Part shown: positions 33,829 to 41,854 of the stretch, piece by piece
Numbering within the stretch: the first letter of the stretch is position 1
Layout: every line of letters starts with the position of its first letter
Assembly: GCA_036645935.1 (NCBI GenBank)
Contig: JAVXNE010000004.1
Coordinates: forward strand, 1 to 64,000
From: JAUNBN01 sp036645935
GTDB lineage: Bacteria; Bacillota; Clostridia; Oscillospirales; Ruminococcaceae
Direction of reading: 5' to 3'
Length of the DNA: 64,000 bases
Program-made: the position numbers and the translations under genes
Notes under the pieces: generated by a model
What the model was told of the DNA's origin: nothing
Database searches by the model: none
Seen by the model: only the letters and a program-made list of their open reading frames with translations

Positions 33829-34806
33829 TTATGTTTGAGAGACGCGCAGCAGCTCCTCTGCGAGCAGATGATCGACAACAAGCGTCCTAAAGTAACCGTT
33901 TCTTGCCGCATAAAAGATTGGCTCTGCCTTGTAGTTACCCGCCGCGACACAAATTGTGCGATGAACCTCTCGCAGTTTCTCGAGCGGCAACGCCACAACG
34001 GACATTCCCGGTCCAATAGGACAGCTCTGGCGTCCATCGGAAAAATACACCTGCGAGAGCATCTCACCTCGTCCGTCGGGGTCGGAGTCCGTGACGGAAA
34101 ACTTGTCTGGCCCCAGCTCCTCTTTTAGGTACATGTCGTTGTACAGCGGGGGTGAGCCGAGCGAATATATGGCCGCATCCAGATGATTCCAGTAGTCCTG
34201 GATTTGCCTAACATTGTATGTTTCCGCTTCGGAAAATGCGTCGTTTTCCCCTCGCAGGCTCGAGATATTGAGATAATAAGTCTGCGATCCAAATCTCTCT
34301 CCGAAACGGCTCACATTTATTGATGTCTGCAAAAAGCGGTTGCGCAGCGTCATGTTTCCAACGAGAGGCAAAAAGATTCGTTCGGGATCGGGATGAACAA
34401 ATGGCAGATACGGCGGGATGTTGTAAAGCGTCCGACCCCATCCGACTCCGATAGTTTTTGCGTTTCCCAGAAACTCGGGCAGATGTGCCGCCGCAACACT
34501 CGCAACGTCAACGATTAGCTGCTCTTCGGTTTCGTCGGTGCTCTCGTTGACAGAGGCGGGCACAACAATGGCGCGCTCGATTCCAAGCCGGCGACAAAGT
34601 TTTTCTTCCAGTCTGTCAACTATCGAATCCGTTGGCACATTAATTTCAATGTTGACAATTCCCGACGCGCGCGCTCTGTCGAGAATACGCGATACCGTTG
34701 AGCGCGAAATTTGTTCTTTTTGTGCTATTTCGTTTTGCGAAAGATTGTCTATGTAGTAATATCTCGCCACTCGGTAGACGAGAGCGCTATGAAACTTTCT
34801 ATTCAT
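33829..34806 (-). CDS. SorC/DeoR-type sugar-binding transcriptional regulator
   Basis: A 325-residue SorC-family regulator. ATG at 34806 is preferred to one 45 bases upstream because AGAGGTG lies 7 bases before it. The N-terminal helix-turn-helix (about 18-48, LSQNEIAQKEQISRSTVSRI) is followed by a Rossmann-like effector domain related to phosphosugar isomerases. AKTIGVGWGRTLYNIPPYLP is the typical phosphate-binding glycine region. Relatives include LsrR and B. subtilis DeoR, which respond to phosphosugars. It is divergent from the aldolase-kinase-dehydrogenase genes across a repeat-rich 670-base gap, and most likely controls them. Confidence 0.92.
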   Translation of the reverse strand: MNRKFHSALVYRVARYYYIDNLSQNEIAQKEQISRSTVSRILDRARASGIVNIEINVPTDSIVDRLEEKLCRRLGIERAIVVPASVNESTDETEEQLIVDVASVAAAHLPEFLGNAKTIGVGWGRTLYNIPPYLPFVHPDPERIFLPLVGNMTLRNRFLQTSINVSRFGERFGSQTYYLNISSLRGENDAFSEAETYNVRQIQDYWNHLDAAIYSLGSPPLYNDMYLKEELGPDKFSVTDSDPDGRGEMLSQVYFSDGRQSCPIGPGMSVVALPLEKLREVHRTICVAAGNYKAEPIFYAARNGYFRTLVVDHLLAEELLRVSQT

Positions 34807-34850
34807 TTTGTTCACCTCTGTTAATAGACAGGGCATTGCCTCCGAGCACA

Positions 34851-35160
34851 ACGCAGTGATTCGTCAGCGCAGCGTGTTCGATATTTCCCAGTCTTATTTG
34901 GGCGCGGATTCTTTTGATAATGATCAGATTGCTGTGTTTGTCGACCTCTCATAAATCAATCGGTTGTGAGAAAAACGCAGTGATTCGTCAGCGCAGCGTG
35001 TTCGATATTTCCCAGTCTTGTTTGGGCGCGGATTTTTTTGACAATGATCAGATCTCTGTGTTTGTCGACCTCTCATAAATCGATCGGTTGTGAGAAAAAC
35101 GCAGTGATTCGTCAGCGCAGCACTGAAAATATTCCTCTAGCGGCGTGTTTGATGTTTCAA
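34851..35160. repeat. 124-bp tandem direct repeat (two full copies plus a degenerate third)
   Basis: Copy 1 is 34851-34974 and copy 2 is 34975-35098, differing at about six positions. A third copy starts at 35099 with the same 23 bases (ACGCAGTGATTCGTCAGCGC and three more) and then diverges around a 20-base insertion. Each unit includes AATGATCAGAT and CTCATAAATC-ATCGGTTGTGAG. It lies between the SorC regulator and the operon it faces. Confidence 0.93.
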
Positions 35161-35333
35161 CCGCTTATTCACTCGCGGAATTTCTTCACCACAACCGCAC
35201 AGTTTAAGCTTTTCTACATCTAAGATAGTATACGACAATACTGCCTGTGTCCACATTACAAACATGTTACAATCGCTTGCTACATTATTCATAAAATATT
35301 CACACGCCGATCTATGTTTATGGTAAAATAGAC

Positions 35334-35362
35334 TTGACATAACTGGTATAGGCGAGTATCAT
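35334..35362 (+). promoter_or_regulatory. Promoter of the aldolase-kinase operon
   Basis: A perfect TTGACA, a 17-base spacer and TATCAT, followed by a 116-base leader to the aldolase ATG. Confidence 0.8.
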
Positions 35363-35478
35363 TGTAGACAGTGAAATTATGTGCGTCACGGTTTTTCACC
35401 AATATAAGCAAGACTGACTTGTAATTCTTGAGCCTTACGCACCAAATCAACTATTTCACAGTACGGAGGCATGAAACA

Positions 35479-36198
35479 ATGGTAGATCTTACAAAGATGA
35501 ACAGGGACAATCTCGGCAAGCTGTTCGACTATGCGATACTCCCCAAAAACAGCACTGAGAAGAACGTTCGCGAAGGTTGCGCCGAAGCAAAGAAATACAA
35601 CTGTGCGGCGTTTTACGTTTCGTCGCCTTTTTGGACTCCGGTCGTAAAAGAAGAGCTTGCGGGCACGGATATTCATGTTGCGTGCGGCATCAACTTTGCA
35701 TGGGGCTCCGGCACCTCTGCTGTCAAGGCATTTGAGACCGCCGAAGCAATCAAACGCGGTTGCACAAGCGTCGACATGACAATGAATGTCGGTGCCATCC
35801 GCGACGCCCGTTGGGACGTGGTCAAAGAAGAACTGCACGCATTCCATGAGGCTGCGGCAGGGAATCTGACCAAGGCTATAATCGAAATCTGCTTCCTTAC
35901 GGATGACGAGATAACCAGAGTTACAAAGATGATCGCCGAAGAGGGAATCAACTATGTGAAGACCTCAACCGGACAGTTTGAGGGACCGAGCATGAAACAG
36001 TTCATGGTCATGAAAGAAGCCGGGAAGGGCTCCAAGGTCGGTTTCAAGGTCAGCGGCGTCAAATTCCCGCGTCCGCAGAACGCGTATGCTTTCATCCTCG
36101 CCGGAGCGGATCTTATCGGAACAAGAGCAGCGCCCGAGATTATAGACGCAATCGACGACATGCGAGCCATTGGGCTCGTGCCGGCCTACAAGGGCTGA
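35479..36198 (+). CDS. DeoC-family class I aldolase
   Basis: A 239-residue TIM-barrel aldolase. The ATG at 35479 has ACGGAGG about 10 bases upstream. DeoC landmarks are DYAILPKNST (Asp18, compare DHTLLKPDAT), VDMTMNVGAI with Asp99, the Schiff-base lysine Lys161 in NYVKTSTGQFEG, and Lys190 in VGFKVSGVKF. This set fits deoxyribose-phosphate aldolase chemistry, splitting a phosphosugar into an aldehyde and glyceraldehyde-3-phosphate or a similar fragment. The last loop (SGVKFPRP instead of SGGVRT) differs from classic DeoC, hinting at another substrate. It is first in the operon, 74 bases before the kinase. Confidence 0.88.
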   Translation: MVDLTKMNRDNLGKLFDYAILPKNSTEKNVREGCAEAKKYNCAAFYVSSPFWTPVVKEELAGTDIHVACGINFAWGSGTSAVKAFETAEAIKRGCTSVDMTMNVGAIRDARWDVVKEELHAFHEAAAGNLTKAIIEICFLTDDEITRVTKMIAEEGINYVKTSTGQFEGPSMKQFMVMKEAGKGSKVGFKVSGVKFPRPQNAYAFILAGADLIGTRAAPEIIDAIDDMRAIGLVPAYKG

Positions 36199-36272
36199 CA
36201 TTACCTGTGACGTGTGTGCGATAACAATCACGCATGAGAATACCCCCAACAAATATTTCAGGAGGAACAAAC

Positions 36273-37805
36273 ATGGGCAAATACTTAGTTGGTATCGACG
36301 AGGGAACGACAGGCTGTAAAACATGTATTTTTGACTTTGAAGGAACCATGGTCGGCACAGATTATCGTGAATATCCCTGCTACTATCCGGGTCCCGGAAT
36401 GGTTGAGCAGAAATCAGAGGATATAACCCCTGCGCTCTTCGCTTCCTGCAAGGCCGCGATTGAGGGTTCCGGAATTGATCCCAAAGACATTGTCGCTATC
36501 GGACTTTCAAGCCAGGCTGGCCCGGTCGGTCTTCTTGATGAGAACGGCGACATGATCCGTGATTGGATAGGCTGGCAGGATGTCCGCGCTCAAAAAACCG
36601 AGTGCGACGAAATCCTCTCCAAAATTCCTCACGACGAGTATTATGCAATCACCGGCGATCCCCTCGGTTTCACGCTTGAGGCGGCCCGTCTCATTTGGCT
36701 CAAAAATCATGAGCCGGAAAATTGGAAAAAGGCCAAGCTCATTTCGACAATGCAAGACTATTTCCTTAAAGAGTTCGGTGCCGATGGTTACTATACCGAC
36801 CTGTCCAGCGCATCGCGCGCTTCAAGCTGCGACGTAAACAATCACTGCTGGAGCAAGCGCATGCTCAACGACGTGTTTGAAATGCGTCTCGACCAGCGTG
36901 CAGAGCTGACCACCGAGTGTGGCCGTGTTGTCGGTCACATAAGCGAAGAGATGAGCAAGAAGACTGGACTGCCCGTCGGCTGCAATATCTGCGTCGGCGC
37001 CCATGACCAGAACTGCTGCTCGTTTGGCGGCGGCGCAGTCGATGACGGCACAGCCGTTATGGTTATCGGCACGTTCGGCTCCTGTTTCGTCGTTTCTGAC
37101 ACCCCGATTCGTGACCCGGCCAAGAAGCTCATCGTTAAGGGAAACCACGGCGTTGGCAACTGGACAATCGAAGCGTTCTCCAACACAGCGGCGTCCTCCT
37201 TCCGCTGGTATCGCGACACTCTCGGCGACCTTGAAGTTCTCAAGGGCAAAGAGACCGGAGAGGATCCTTACAACATCATGACCGCCACCATGGACAAGGA
37301 CTCTGTCCCCGGTTCCAACGGAGTCACGTTCCTCCCGTTCCTTCAGGGCGCTGCAGGCGCGCGCAGCAACGCGAACGCCAAGGGCACTTTCCTCGGCATG
37401 AGCCTCGGAACCAAAAAGGCCGATATGGCTCGCTCGGTCCTTGAGGGCATCTGCTTCGAGATGGCGGATATCGTCTTCGCCGAAGAGGCCGCTGACATTG
37501 AAGTCAAGGCCGTCCGTCTCACCGGCGGTGCCGCAAAGAGCCCCTTCTGGTGCCAGATGCTTTCCGACATCCTCCAAAAACCTGTTCTGCTGCTTCAAAC
37601 AAGCGAGACCGGTTGTCTGGGCGCGGCGCTCTACGCCGGCATCGGCTCCGGGATTTACAAAGACGCGCATGATGCAGTCGATCGCGCCGTCAAGGTTTCA
37701 AAGCAGTTCGATCCCAACCCTGCAAATGCCGCAGCTTACAAAGAAGCATTTGACGTTTGGTGTGCCGCATATGAGGCTCTCAACGGCCGTTTCTACAAAG
37801 CATAG
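36273..37805 (+). CDS. FGGY-family carbohydrate kinase
   Basis: A 510-residue sugar kinase. The ATG at 36273 follows AGGAGG (36260-36265). The first ATPase domain begins YLVGIDEGTTGCKTCIFDF, the phosphate-1 loop. GLSSQAGPVGLLDENGDMI and IGWQDVRA mark the sugar-binding region, and AHDQNCCSFGGG the catalytic Asp (base). RLTGGAAKSPFWCQMLSDIL is the adenosine motif of the second domain. Xylulokinase- and LsrK-like enzymes share this layout; the sugar is not deducible. Together with the aldolase and regulator it defines phosphorylation then cleavage of a ketose or polyol-derived sugar. A strong terminator follows. Confidence 0.93.
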   Translation: MGKYLVGIDEGTTGCKTCIFDFEGTMVGTDYREYPCYYPGPGMVEQKSEDITPALFASCKAAIEGSGIDPKDIVAIGLSSQAGPVGLLDENGDMIRDWIGWQDVRAQKTECDEILSKIPHDEYYAITGDPLGFTLEAARLIWLKNHEPENWKKAKLISTMQDYFLKEFGADGYYTDLSSASRASSCDVNNHCWSKRMLNDVFEMRLDQRAELTTECGRVVGHISEEMSKKTGLPVGCNICVGAHDQNCCSFGGGAVDDGTAVMVIGTFGSCFVVSDTPIRDPAKKLIVKGNHGVGNWTIEAFSNTAASSFRWYRDTLGDLEVLKGKETGEDPYNIMTATMDKDSVPGSNGVTFLPFLQGAAGARSNANAKGTFLGMSLGTKKADMARSVLEGICFEMADIVFAEEAADIEVKAVRLTGGAAKSPFWCQMLSDILQKPVLLLQTSETGCLGAALYAGIGSGIYKDAHDAVDRAVKVSKQFDPNPANAAAYKEAFDVWCAAYEALNGRFYKA

Positions 37806-37842
37806 TATAAATCCCCTAAAAGCATAGTATACTTTCCCTTTT

Positions 37843-37870
37843 GAGGAGGCGCTCTGCGCCTCCTCTTCTT
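37843..37870 (+). terminator. Terminator after the FGGY kinase
   Basis: GAGGAGGCGC and GCGCCTCCTC pair perfectly around TCT, followed by TTCTTT. Confidence 0.9.
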
Positions 37871-37897
37871 TGTAAATTTAAAATTAACAACAAAGAC

Positions 37898-37926
37898 TTG
37901 AATAAAAACCCCATTGGTTATAGAAT
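37898..37926 (+). promoter_or_regulatory. Promoter of the GldA-like gene
   Basis: TTGAAT, a 17-base spacer and TAGAAT, ending 85 bases before the dehydrogenase ATG. It shows the gene is separately transcribed from the kinase. Confidence 0.7.
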
Positions 37927-38010
37927 AATACAGGATAGTACATGTATTATCCAAATTCTAACCACTTTCGTAACGGATTAAACCGTACGATACCAAACAA
38001 AGGAGACAAC

Positions 38011-39120
38011 ATGAGAAAAGCAATTATCTTCCCCCCAAAATATATTCAAGGTGAGGGCGCACTTGGCGATATCGGCTCCATCATCGCCCCTTATGGTTGC
38101 AAAAAACCCCTGCTCGTTTGGGGCAAGCGCACGCGCAGTGCTGCCAGTGAAATAGTTCTGAATTCCCTCAAAGAGGCCGGAATGCAGTATGTTGAGTGGA
38201 ACTTCGGCGGAGAGTGCTCTCACGAAGAGAGCGCGTTGATCGAAGCCGCTGTTAAAAAGGAAGGCTGCGATATCATCGTCGGCTTTGGCGGCGGAAAATG
38301 CCTCGACGTTTCCAAGGGCGCTGCGGCTCATCTCGGACTGCGCGTTGTCGTCGCCCCGACTGTTTGCTCGAGCGACGCCCCGACATCAGCGTGCACTGTT
38401 TGGTACGACAAGGCCGGCGTATGCATCGGCTTTGACCTTTGGCCCACCAACCCCGACGTCGTTGTCGTGGATACCGGCATAATGATCACGGCTCCCGAGG
38501 CCATGCTTAAGGCCGGCATTGGCGACGCGCTCGCGACTTATATTGAAGCGCGCGCCTCAAACAACGCCCACTCGGCAACATGTGCTCTCGGTTCCCCGAC
38601 CCTGACCGTTATGGCTCTCGCAAAGCTCTGCTTTGAAACGCTGCTCGACAATTCCGATGCCGCGATGCTCGCCGTCAAAGCCGGTGTGGTCACTCCCGCA
38701 TACGATCGCGTTGTTGAAGCCTGCACATTGCTCTCGGGCATCGGCTGGGAATCCGGCGGTCTCGCAACTGCCCATCAGCTCGGCAACAACCTCACGGCGT
38801 TCCCCGAAGCCCACGCGCACATGCACGGCGAAAAGGTTGCGTTTGGAATCGTAACGCAGCTTATGATTGACCCCGATGTCGATATCGATGAAGTTTATGA
38901 AGTTGTCGACTTTATGGCAGAGCTCGGCCTCGCTGTCACATTCGACGATCTCTCAATGGGCAGCGTCTCGAAAGAACGCATCATGGAGTTCTGCGTTGCC
39001 AATACCGGAGAGGGCAGCTTCACTGCCAACCACAGCTTCCCCGTGTCCGCGAAAGATCTCTACAACGCAATGATTGCGGCCGACGCGTTTGGTGCTTCCC
39101 GCAAAGCCGAACTGAACTGA
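38011..39120 (+). CDS. Glycerol dehydrogenase-type (GldA) iron/zinc alcohol dehydrogenase
   Basis: A 369-residue NAD-dependent polyol dehydrogenase of family III. The ATG at 38011 has AGGAG 5-9 bases upstream. IIVGFGGGKCLDVSKG is the NAD-binding glycine stretch. The metal ligands Asp172 (GIGDALATYIEA), His255 (LATAHQLGNNL) and His272 (AHMHGEKVAFG) match Asp171, His254 and His271 of E. coli GldA almost in register. It would oxidise glycerol or a related polyol to the ketone, or the reverse. With its own promoter and terminator next to the kinase/aldolase genes, it may feed them a ketose. The link is contextual. Confidence 0.92.
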   Translation: MRKAIIFPPKYIQGEGALGDIGSIIAPYGCKKPLLVWGKRTRSAASEIVLNSLKEAGMQYVEWNFGGECSHEESALIEAAVKKEGCDIIVGFGGGKCLDVSKGAAAHLGLRVVVAPTVCSSDAPTSACTVWYDKAGVCIGFDLWPTNPDVVVVDTGIMITAPEAMLKAGIGDALATYIEARASNNAHSATCALGSPTLTVMALAKLCFETLLDNSDAAMLAVKAGVVTPAYDRVVEACTLLSGIGWESGGLATAHQLGNNLTAFPEAHAHMHGEKVAFGIVTQLMIDPDVDIDEVYEVVDFMAELGLAVTFDDLSMGSVSKERIMEFCVANTGEGSFTANHSFPVSAKDLYNAMIAADAFGASRKAELN

Positions 39121-39184
39121 CATTTTTTCGACTGAAAGAAGCCCGACATTGATTCTTCCAGCAAAAAACAGATATTAACCACTT

Positions 39185-39221
39185 AAGAACCCCAATCTCA
39201 TTTTGTGATTGGGGTTCTTTT
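39185..39221 (+). terminator. Terminator after the GldA-like gene
   Basis: AAGAACCCCAATC and GATTGGGGTTCTT, 13 bp perfect, loop of 9, then TT. Confidence 0.92.
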
Positions 39222-39667
39222 GAAGTGAGACAGTTGCCACCAAACTCGGCGCTTCATTGCGCAAACACAAGGTTTAATGTTCGGACAATGTCGGGACGCA
39301 CAGTGTCGGCAATTTGTTCATCCGTAGCTGTCACTTGAAACTCGGCTTGCAATTTTGTCGGACAAACCGCAAATTCGCTCTGCTGTCAGATAAAATCCTT
39401 CGTCTCGAAAAATGCGAGGGTTTTGGACACACACCGCCGGTAATCGGCCTCGGTTTTGGCAAAAAATTTTTCCGGTTTCGCTATCGCTATGCCCCGCCGC
39501 GATTGCGACATCAGGCAAGATATTTGAGCAGTCCCTGCCACTCTGTGGTTTTGTGAAAAGACAATCGATTTTTCTGTACCTGTAACTTAAAATATCTGCC
39601 GTATGCGGACAGTGTCAGCAACCTGTCCATTTGCACAAAAAATGTTTGGGAACTCCGAGATGCAAAA

Positions 39668-39702
39668 CCGCCCGGATGCGTCTTGAAAACGCATCCGGGC
39701 GG
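39668..39702 (-). terminator. Terminator of the rubredoxin transcript
   Basis: CCGCCCGGATGCG and CGCATCCGGGCGG, a 13-bp perfect GC-rich stem with a 9-base loop. On the minus strand it is followed by TTTT. It lies about 110 bases past the rubredoxin stop. Confidence 0.8.
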
Positions 39703-39813
39703 CGCAGTGTAAAACTGTTCTGTGCAGAACCTTTATCTGTTTCTTTAAAAGCGGCAATATTTGCTTTAAAGACTCTCGCGCATCTGCTCTAACTTTGAAA
39801 ATTGCCGAGATTT

Positions 39814-39948
39814 TTACGCTTCCTGCTCGATAAAATCGCTTTTGGCCGCGCCACAAAGTGGGCACAGATAGCTGTCGGGCAGCTCTTCAAATGGAATTTC
39901 CCCGTCGTAGACATAGCCGCACAGCGGGCAGACATATTTTTTCTCCAT
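39814..39948 (-). CDS. Short rubredoxin
   Basis: A 44-residue iron-binding protein. The ATG at 39948 follows AAGGAG. The two CxxC knuckles, YVCPLCGYVYDG and YLCPLCGAAKSDF, are intact. It is about eight residues shorter than usual rubredoxins because the loop between YD and the PFEELP segment is reduced to GEI, resembling the rubredoxin modules of rubrerythrins. It transfers single electrons, commonly to oxygen- or peroxide-reducing enzymes in anaerobes. It is monocistronic. Confidence 0.93.
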   Translation of the reverse strand: MEKKYVCPLCGYVYDGEIPFEELPDSYLCPLCGAAKSDFIEQEA

Positions 39949-40275
39949 TTCGGTTCTCCTTATCTTTTTGTGATACGTAATCTCTATTATACGACACATG
40001 CTCACAGGATTAGATATGGTGACAAAGCAAAAATCCTCTGCGCTGTTGTCGCATGACTGCGCTGATTGAACACACATGTATCGCTGCTATTATATCATAT
40101 ATTCCCCTCGCTTTCGTCCGATTTATAAATCGGCAATTTGCCGAATTTCTACAAGTTCAATTGATAGTTATTGCTAAACGATTACGATTATTCGATAAAT
40201 GTCGCTTTAATGCACCAAATTAGTAAAGCGCAAGCCTTGGTTTTTTTGCAACCCTACAATATTACTCCCTGTGCG

Positions 40276-40304
40276 TTGACAGCAACCTCTCGGTGTGTGA
40301 TAAT
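40276..40304 (+). promoter_or_regulatory. Promoter of the liv leader and transporter operon
   Basis: Perfect TTGACA (40276-40281), a 17-base spacer and GATAAT (40299-40304). It is the only clear signal in the 390-base gap 39949-40337, which otherwise shows nothing I can name. Transcription would start near 40311, about 27 bases before the leader ORF. Confidence 0.85.
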
Positions 40305-40337
40305 GTCTTAAATCCTTCAAATGCGAGGAATTTTCTA

Positions 40338-40442
40338 ATGACAGCTTTTGTCTTTTCCACGATTATTGCCGTAATTATAGCCATTATTGTCGCGGTACGA
40401 CTTATTGTACTCTTTGATGATGGTGTTGGTTTTGCGGCTTAA
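40338..40442 (+). CDS. Candidate branched-chain leader peptide (34 residues)
   Basis: A short ORF with a GAGGA ribosome site 9 bases upstream. The peptide starts MTAFVFSTIIAVIIAIIVAV and ends in FAA. Of 34 residues, 7 are Ile, 6 Val and 2 Leu. It lies between a strong promoter and an intrinsic terminator, in front of a branched-chain amino acid transporter operon. The design parallels E. coli ilvL, which also begins MTA and carries runs of Ile/Val codons. Stalling of ribosomes at these codons during starvation would favour the antiterminator described below. The alternative is a genuine small single-helix membrane peptide; the composition alone cannot exclude that. Confidence 0.6.
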   Translation: MTAFVFSTIIAVIIAIIVAVRLIVLFDDGVGFAA

Positions 40443-40454
40443 AATTGCTGGACA

Positions 40455-40527
40455 CGAGACTTAGCTGATTGAACGTTTCAGATTGAATCAGACAGTCTTC
40501 GGCAATTAGCCGAGGGCCGTCTTTTTT
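40455..40527 (+). promoter_or_regulatory. Mutually exclusive antiterminator and terminator (attenuator)
   Basis: Terminator: 40490-40503 pairs with 40509-40522 (13 of 14 pairs counting two G-U, loop AATTA) followed by T6. Antiterminator: CGAGACT (40455-40461) pairs with AGTCT-T-CG (40494-40501, one bulge) and CTGATT (40465-40470) with AATCAG (40486-40491), stacked with a small internal loop. Both use 40490-40501, so only one can form. The transporter gene starts 44 bases later. Confidence 0.65.
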
Positions 40528-40570
40528 AATATACGCAGCCCAAAAACTATTAAATACGGAGGAAACAGAA

Positions 40571-41713
40571 ATGAAGAGTCGGAAAATTTTTGCACTTGTC
40601 GCAGCACTCGTTATGTGTGTTTCAATGCTCGCGGCCTGTGGCGGCGGATCGGGCACAAAGGAAGACACCATTAAGATTGGCTTTATCGGACCGCTTTCCG
40701 GTGGAACTGCACAGTACGGCGAAGCTGTCAGGAATGGTGCGGAAAGTTATTTTAACGAGGTCAACGCAGCCGGCGGAATCGACGGCAAGCAGATCGAATT
40801 CATCCCCTATGACAGCAAGGGCGATAATGCAGATGCCACTGCTGCTTACAGCAAGCTTGTCGACATCGACGGCGTTTGCGCGATAATCGGACCGGTGCTT
40901 ACCGGAGAGACTCTTGCGGTTGCAGAGCTCGCCGCTGACGACGGCGTGCCCCTCATCACCGCGTCCGCAACCGGCGACACGATCACCGATATTGGCGATT
41001 CTCTATTCCGTACATGCTTCAAGGATTCATTTCAGGGCACCAAAATGGCCGATTACATCTCCCAGAAGCTCGGTTACAAAAAGGTCGCAGTGCTCTTTAA
41101 CAATGCCGACGATTACAGTGTCGGTCTTGCGTCTGCGTTCCGTGAGCAGGCCAAAAAGAACGGCCTTGAGATCGTTACCGAAGAGAGCTATTCAACTGAT
41201 GACACAGATTTCAAAGCCCAACTGACAAACATCAAAGCAAAAGCTCCCGATGCCGTGTTCTTCCCGTTCTACTACGACCAGTGCTACATGGCGTCACAGC
41301 AGGCCAAAGAAATCGGTCTTGCCGTTCCCTTCCTCGGTGGAGATGGTCTTTCGGGTCTTTGCACCATTGAGGGCGTCGATCCCACAGTTATTGAGGGATA
41401 CATCTTCTCCGACCACTTCTCCGCAGACGGCGGGAACGACGGCACAAAGACTTTTTCAGAGAAATACAAGGCAACCTACGGCGTCGAGCCCATGGGCTTC
41501 TCTTTCCTTGCCTGTGACGGAGCTCAGATCGTTGTCGAAGCCATCAAGACCGCCGGCTCAACCGAATGGGCTGACATCGTCAGTGCTATGAAGAACTCCG
41601 ATATCGATTGTCTCACCGGTCACTACACTTTCGATGCCGACAATAACCCCATCAAAAAGTGTGCCATGACAAAAGTTGAGGGCGGCAAAAACGTCTTCGT
41701 CGAAATGTTCTAA
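40571..41713 (+). CDS. livJ: Branched-chain amino acid ABC transporter substrate-binding lipoprotein
   Basis: A 380-residue periplasmic-binding-fold lipoprotein. The signal peptide ends in lipobox LAAC (Cys23), followed by a short GGGSG linker. The mature part begins DTIKIGFIGPLSGGTAQYG, the hallmark of LivJ/LivK/BraC type-I binding proteins. NAAGGIDGKQIEFIPYDSKGD and AIIGPVLTGETLAVAELA also fit. GGAGG lies 8 bases before the ATG. It would capture Leu, Ile or Val (or a related ligand; the family also binds amides and urea) for the LivHMGF complex downstream. The leader upstream is rich in Ile/Val codons, which favours branched-chain amino acids. Confidence 0.93.
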   Translation: MKSRKIFALVAALVMCVSMLAACGGGSGTKEDTIKIGFIGPLSGGTAQYGEAVRNGAESYFNEVNAAGGIDGKQIEFIPYDSKGDNADATAAYSKLVDIDGVCAIIGPVLTGETLAVAELAADDGVPLITASATGDTITDIGDSLFRTCFKDSFQGTKMADYISQKLGYKKVAVLFNNADDYSVGLASAFREQAKKNGLEIVTEESYSTDDTDFKAQLTNIKAKAPDAVFFPFYYDQCYMASQQAKEIGLAVPFLGGDGLSGLCTIEGVDPTVIEGYIFSDHFSADGGNDGTKTFSEKYKATYGVEPMGFSFLACDGAQIVVEAIKTAGSTEWADIVSAMKNSDIDCLTGHYTFDADNNPIKKCAMTKVEGGKNVFVEMF

Positions 41714-41724
41714 AGTTTATTTAA

Positions 41725-41760
41725 GTTCCCAAAGGGACGTCAGTTCGTCCCTTTGGGAAC
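41725..41760 (+). terminator. Strong hairpin between livJ and livH
   Basis: GTTCCCAAAGGGACG and its perfect complement (15 bp, loop TCAGTT) begin 12 bases after the livJ stop. Only a weak TGTTTG follows, so it is more likely a partial terminator or an RNA-stabilising end that sets a high binding-protein to permease ratio. Confidence 0.75.
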
Positions 41761-41854
41761 TGTTTGACTGATGGCGGCGCACATTTTGCTTTTCACCGCC
41801 ACTCGTCATCTGTCCATTTACGCAAAATTCTTCCAACGGTTAGGATGTGTTTGC

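Larger units (their letters stand above)
34807..35478. other. Divergent regulatory region
   Basis: Shared upstream DNA of the SorC gene and the aldolase operon. Left part: the 124-bp repeats. Right part: the promoter at 35334-35362. No additional gene is supported. Confidence 0.7.
39121..39813. other. Convergent intergenic region
   Basis: Holds the terminator of the GldA-like gene and, near the right end, that of rubredoxin. Two similar short segments, CACAGTGTCGGCAATTTGTT near 39299 and a looser copy near 39606, may be a degenerate repeat. No gene is supported. Confidence 0.55.

Noticed and set aside
34851..35160. The repeat block considered as a CRISPR array.
   Set aside because: Units are 124 bp and contiguous, with no short-repeat/unique-spacer alternation, and no cas genes are nearby.
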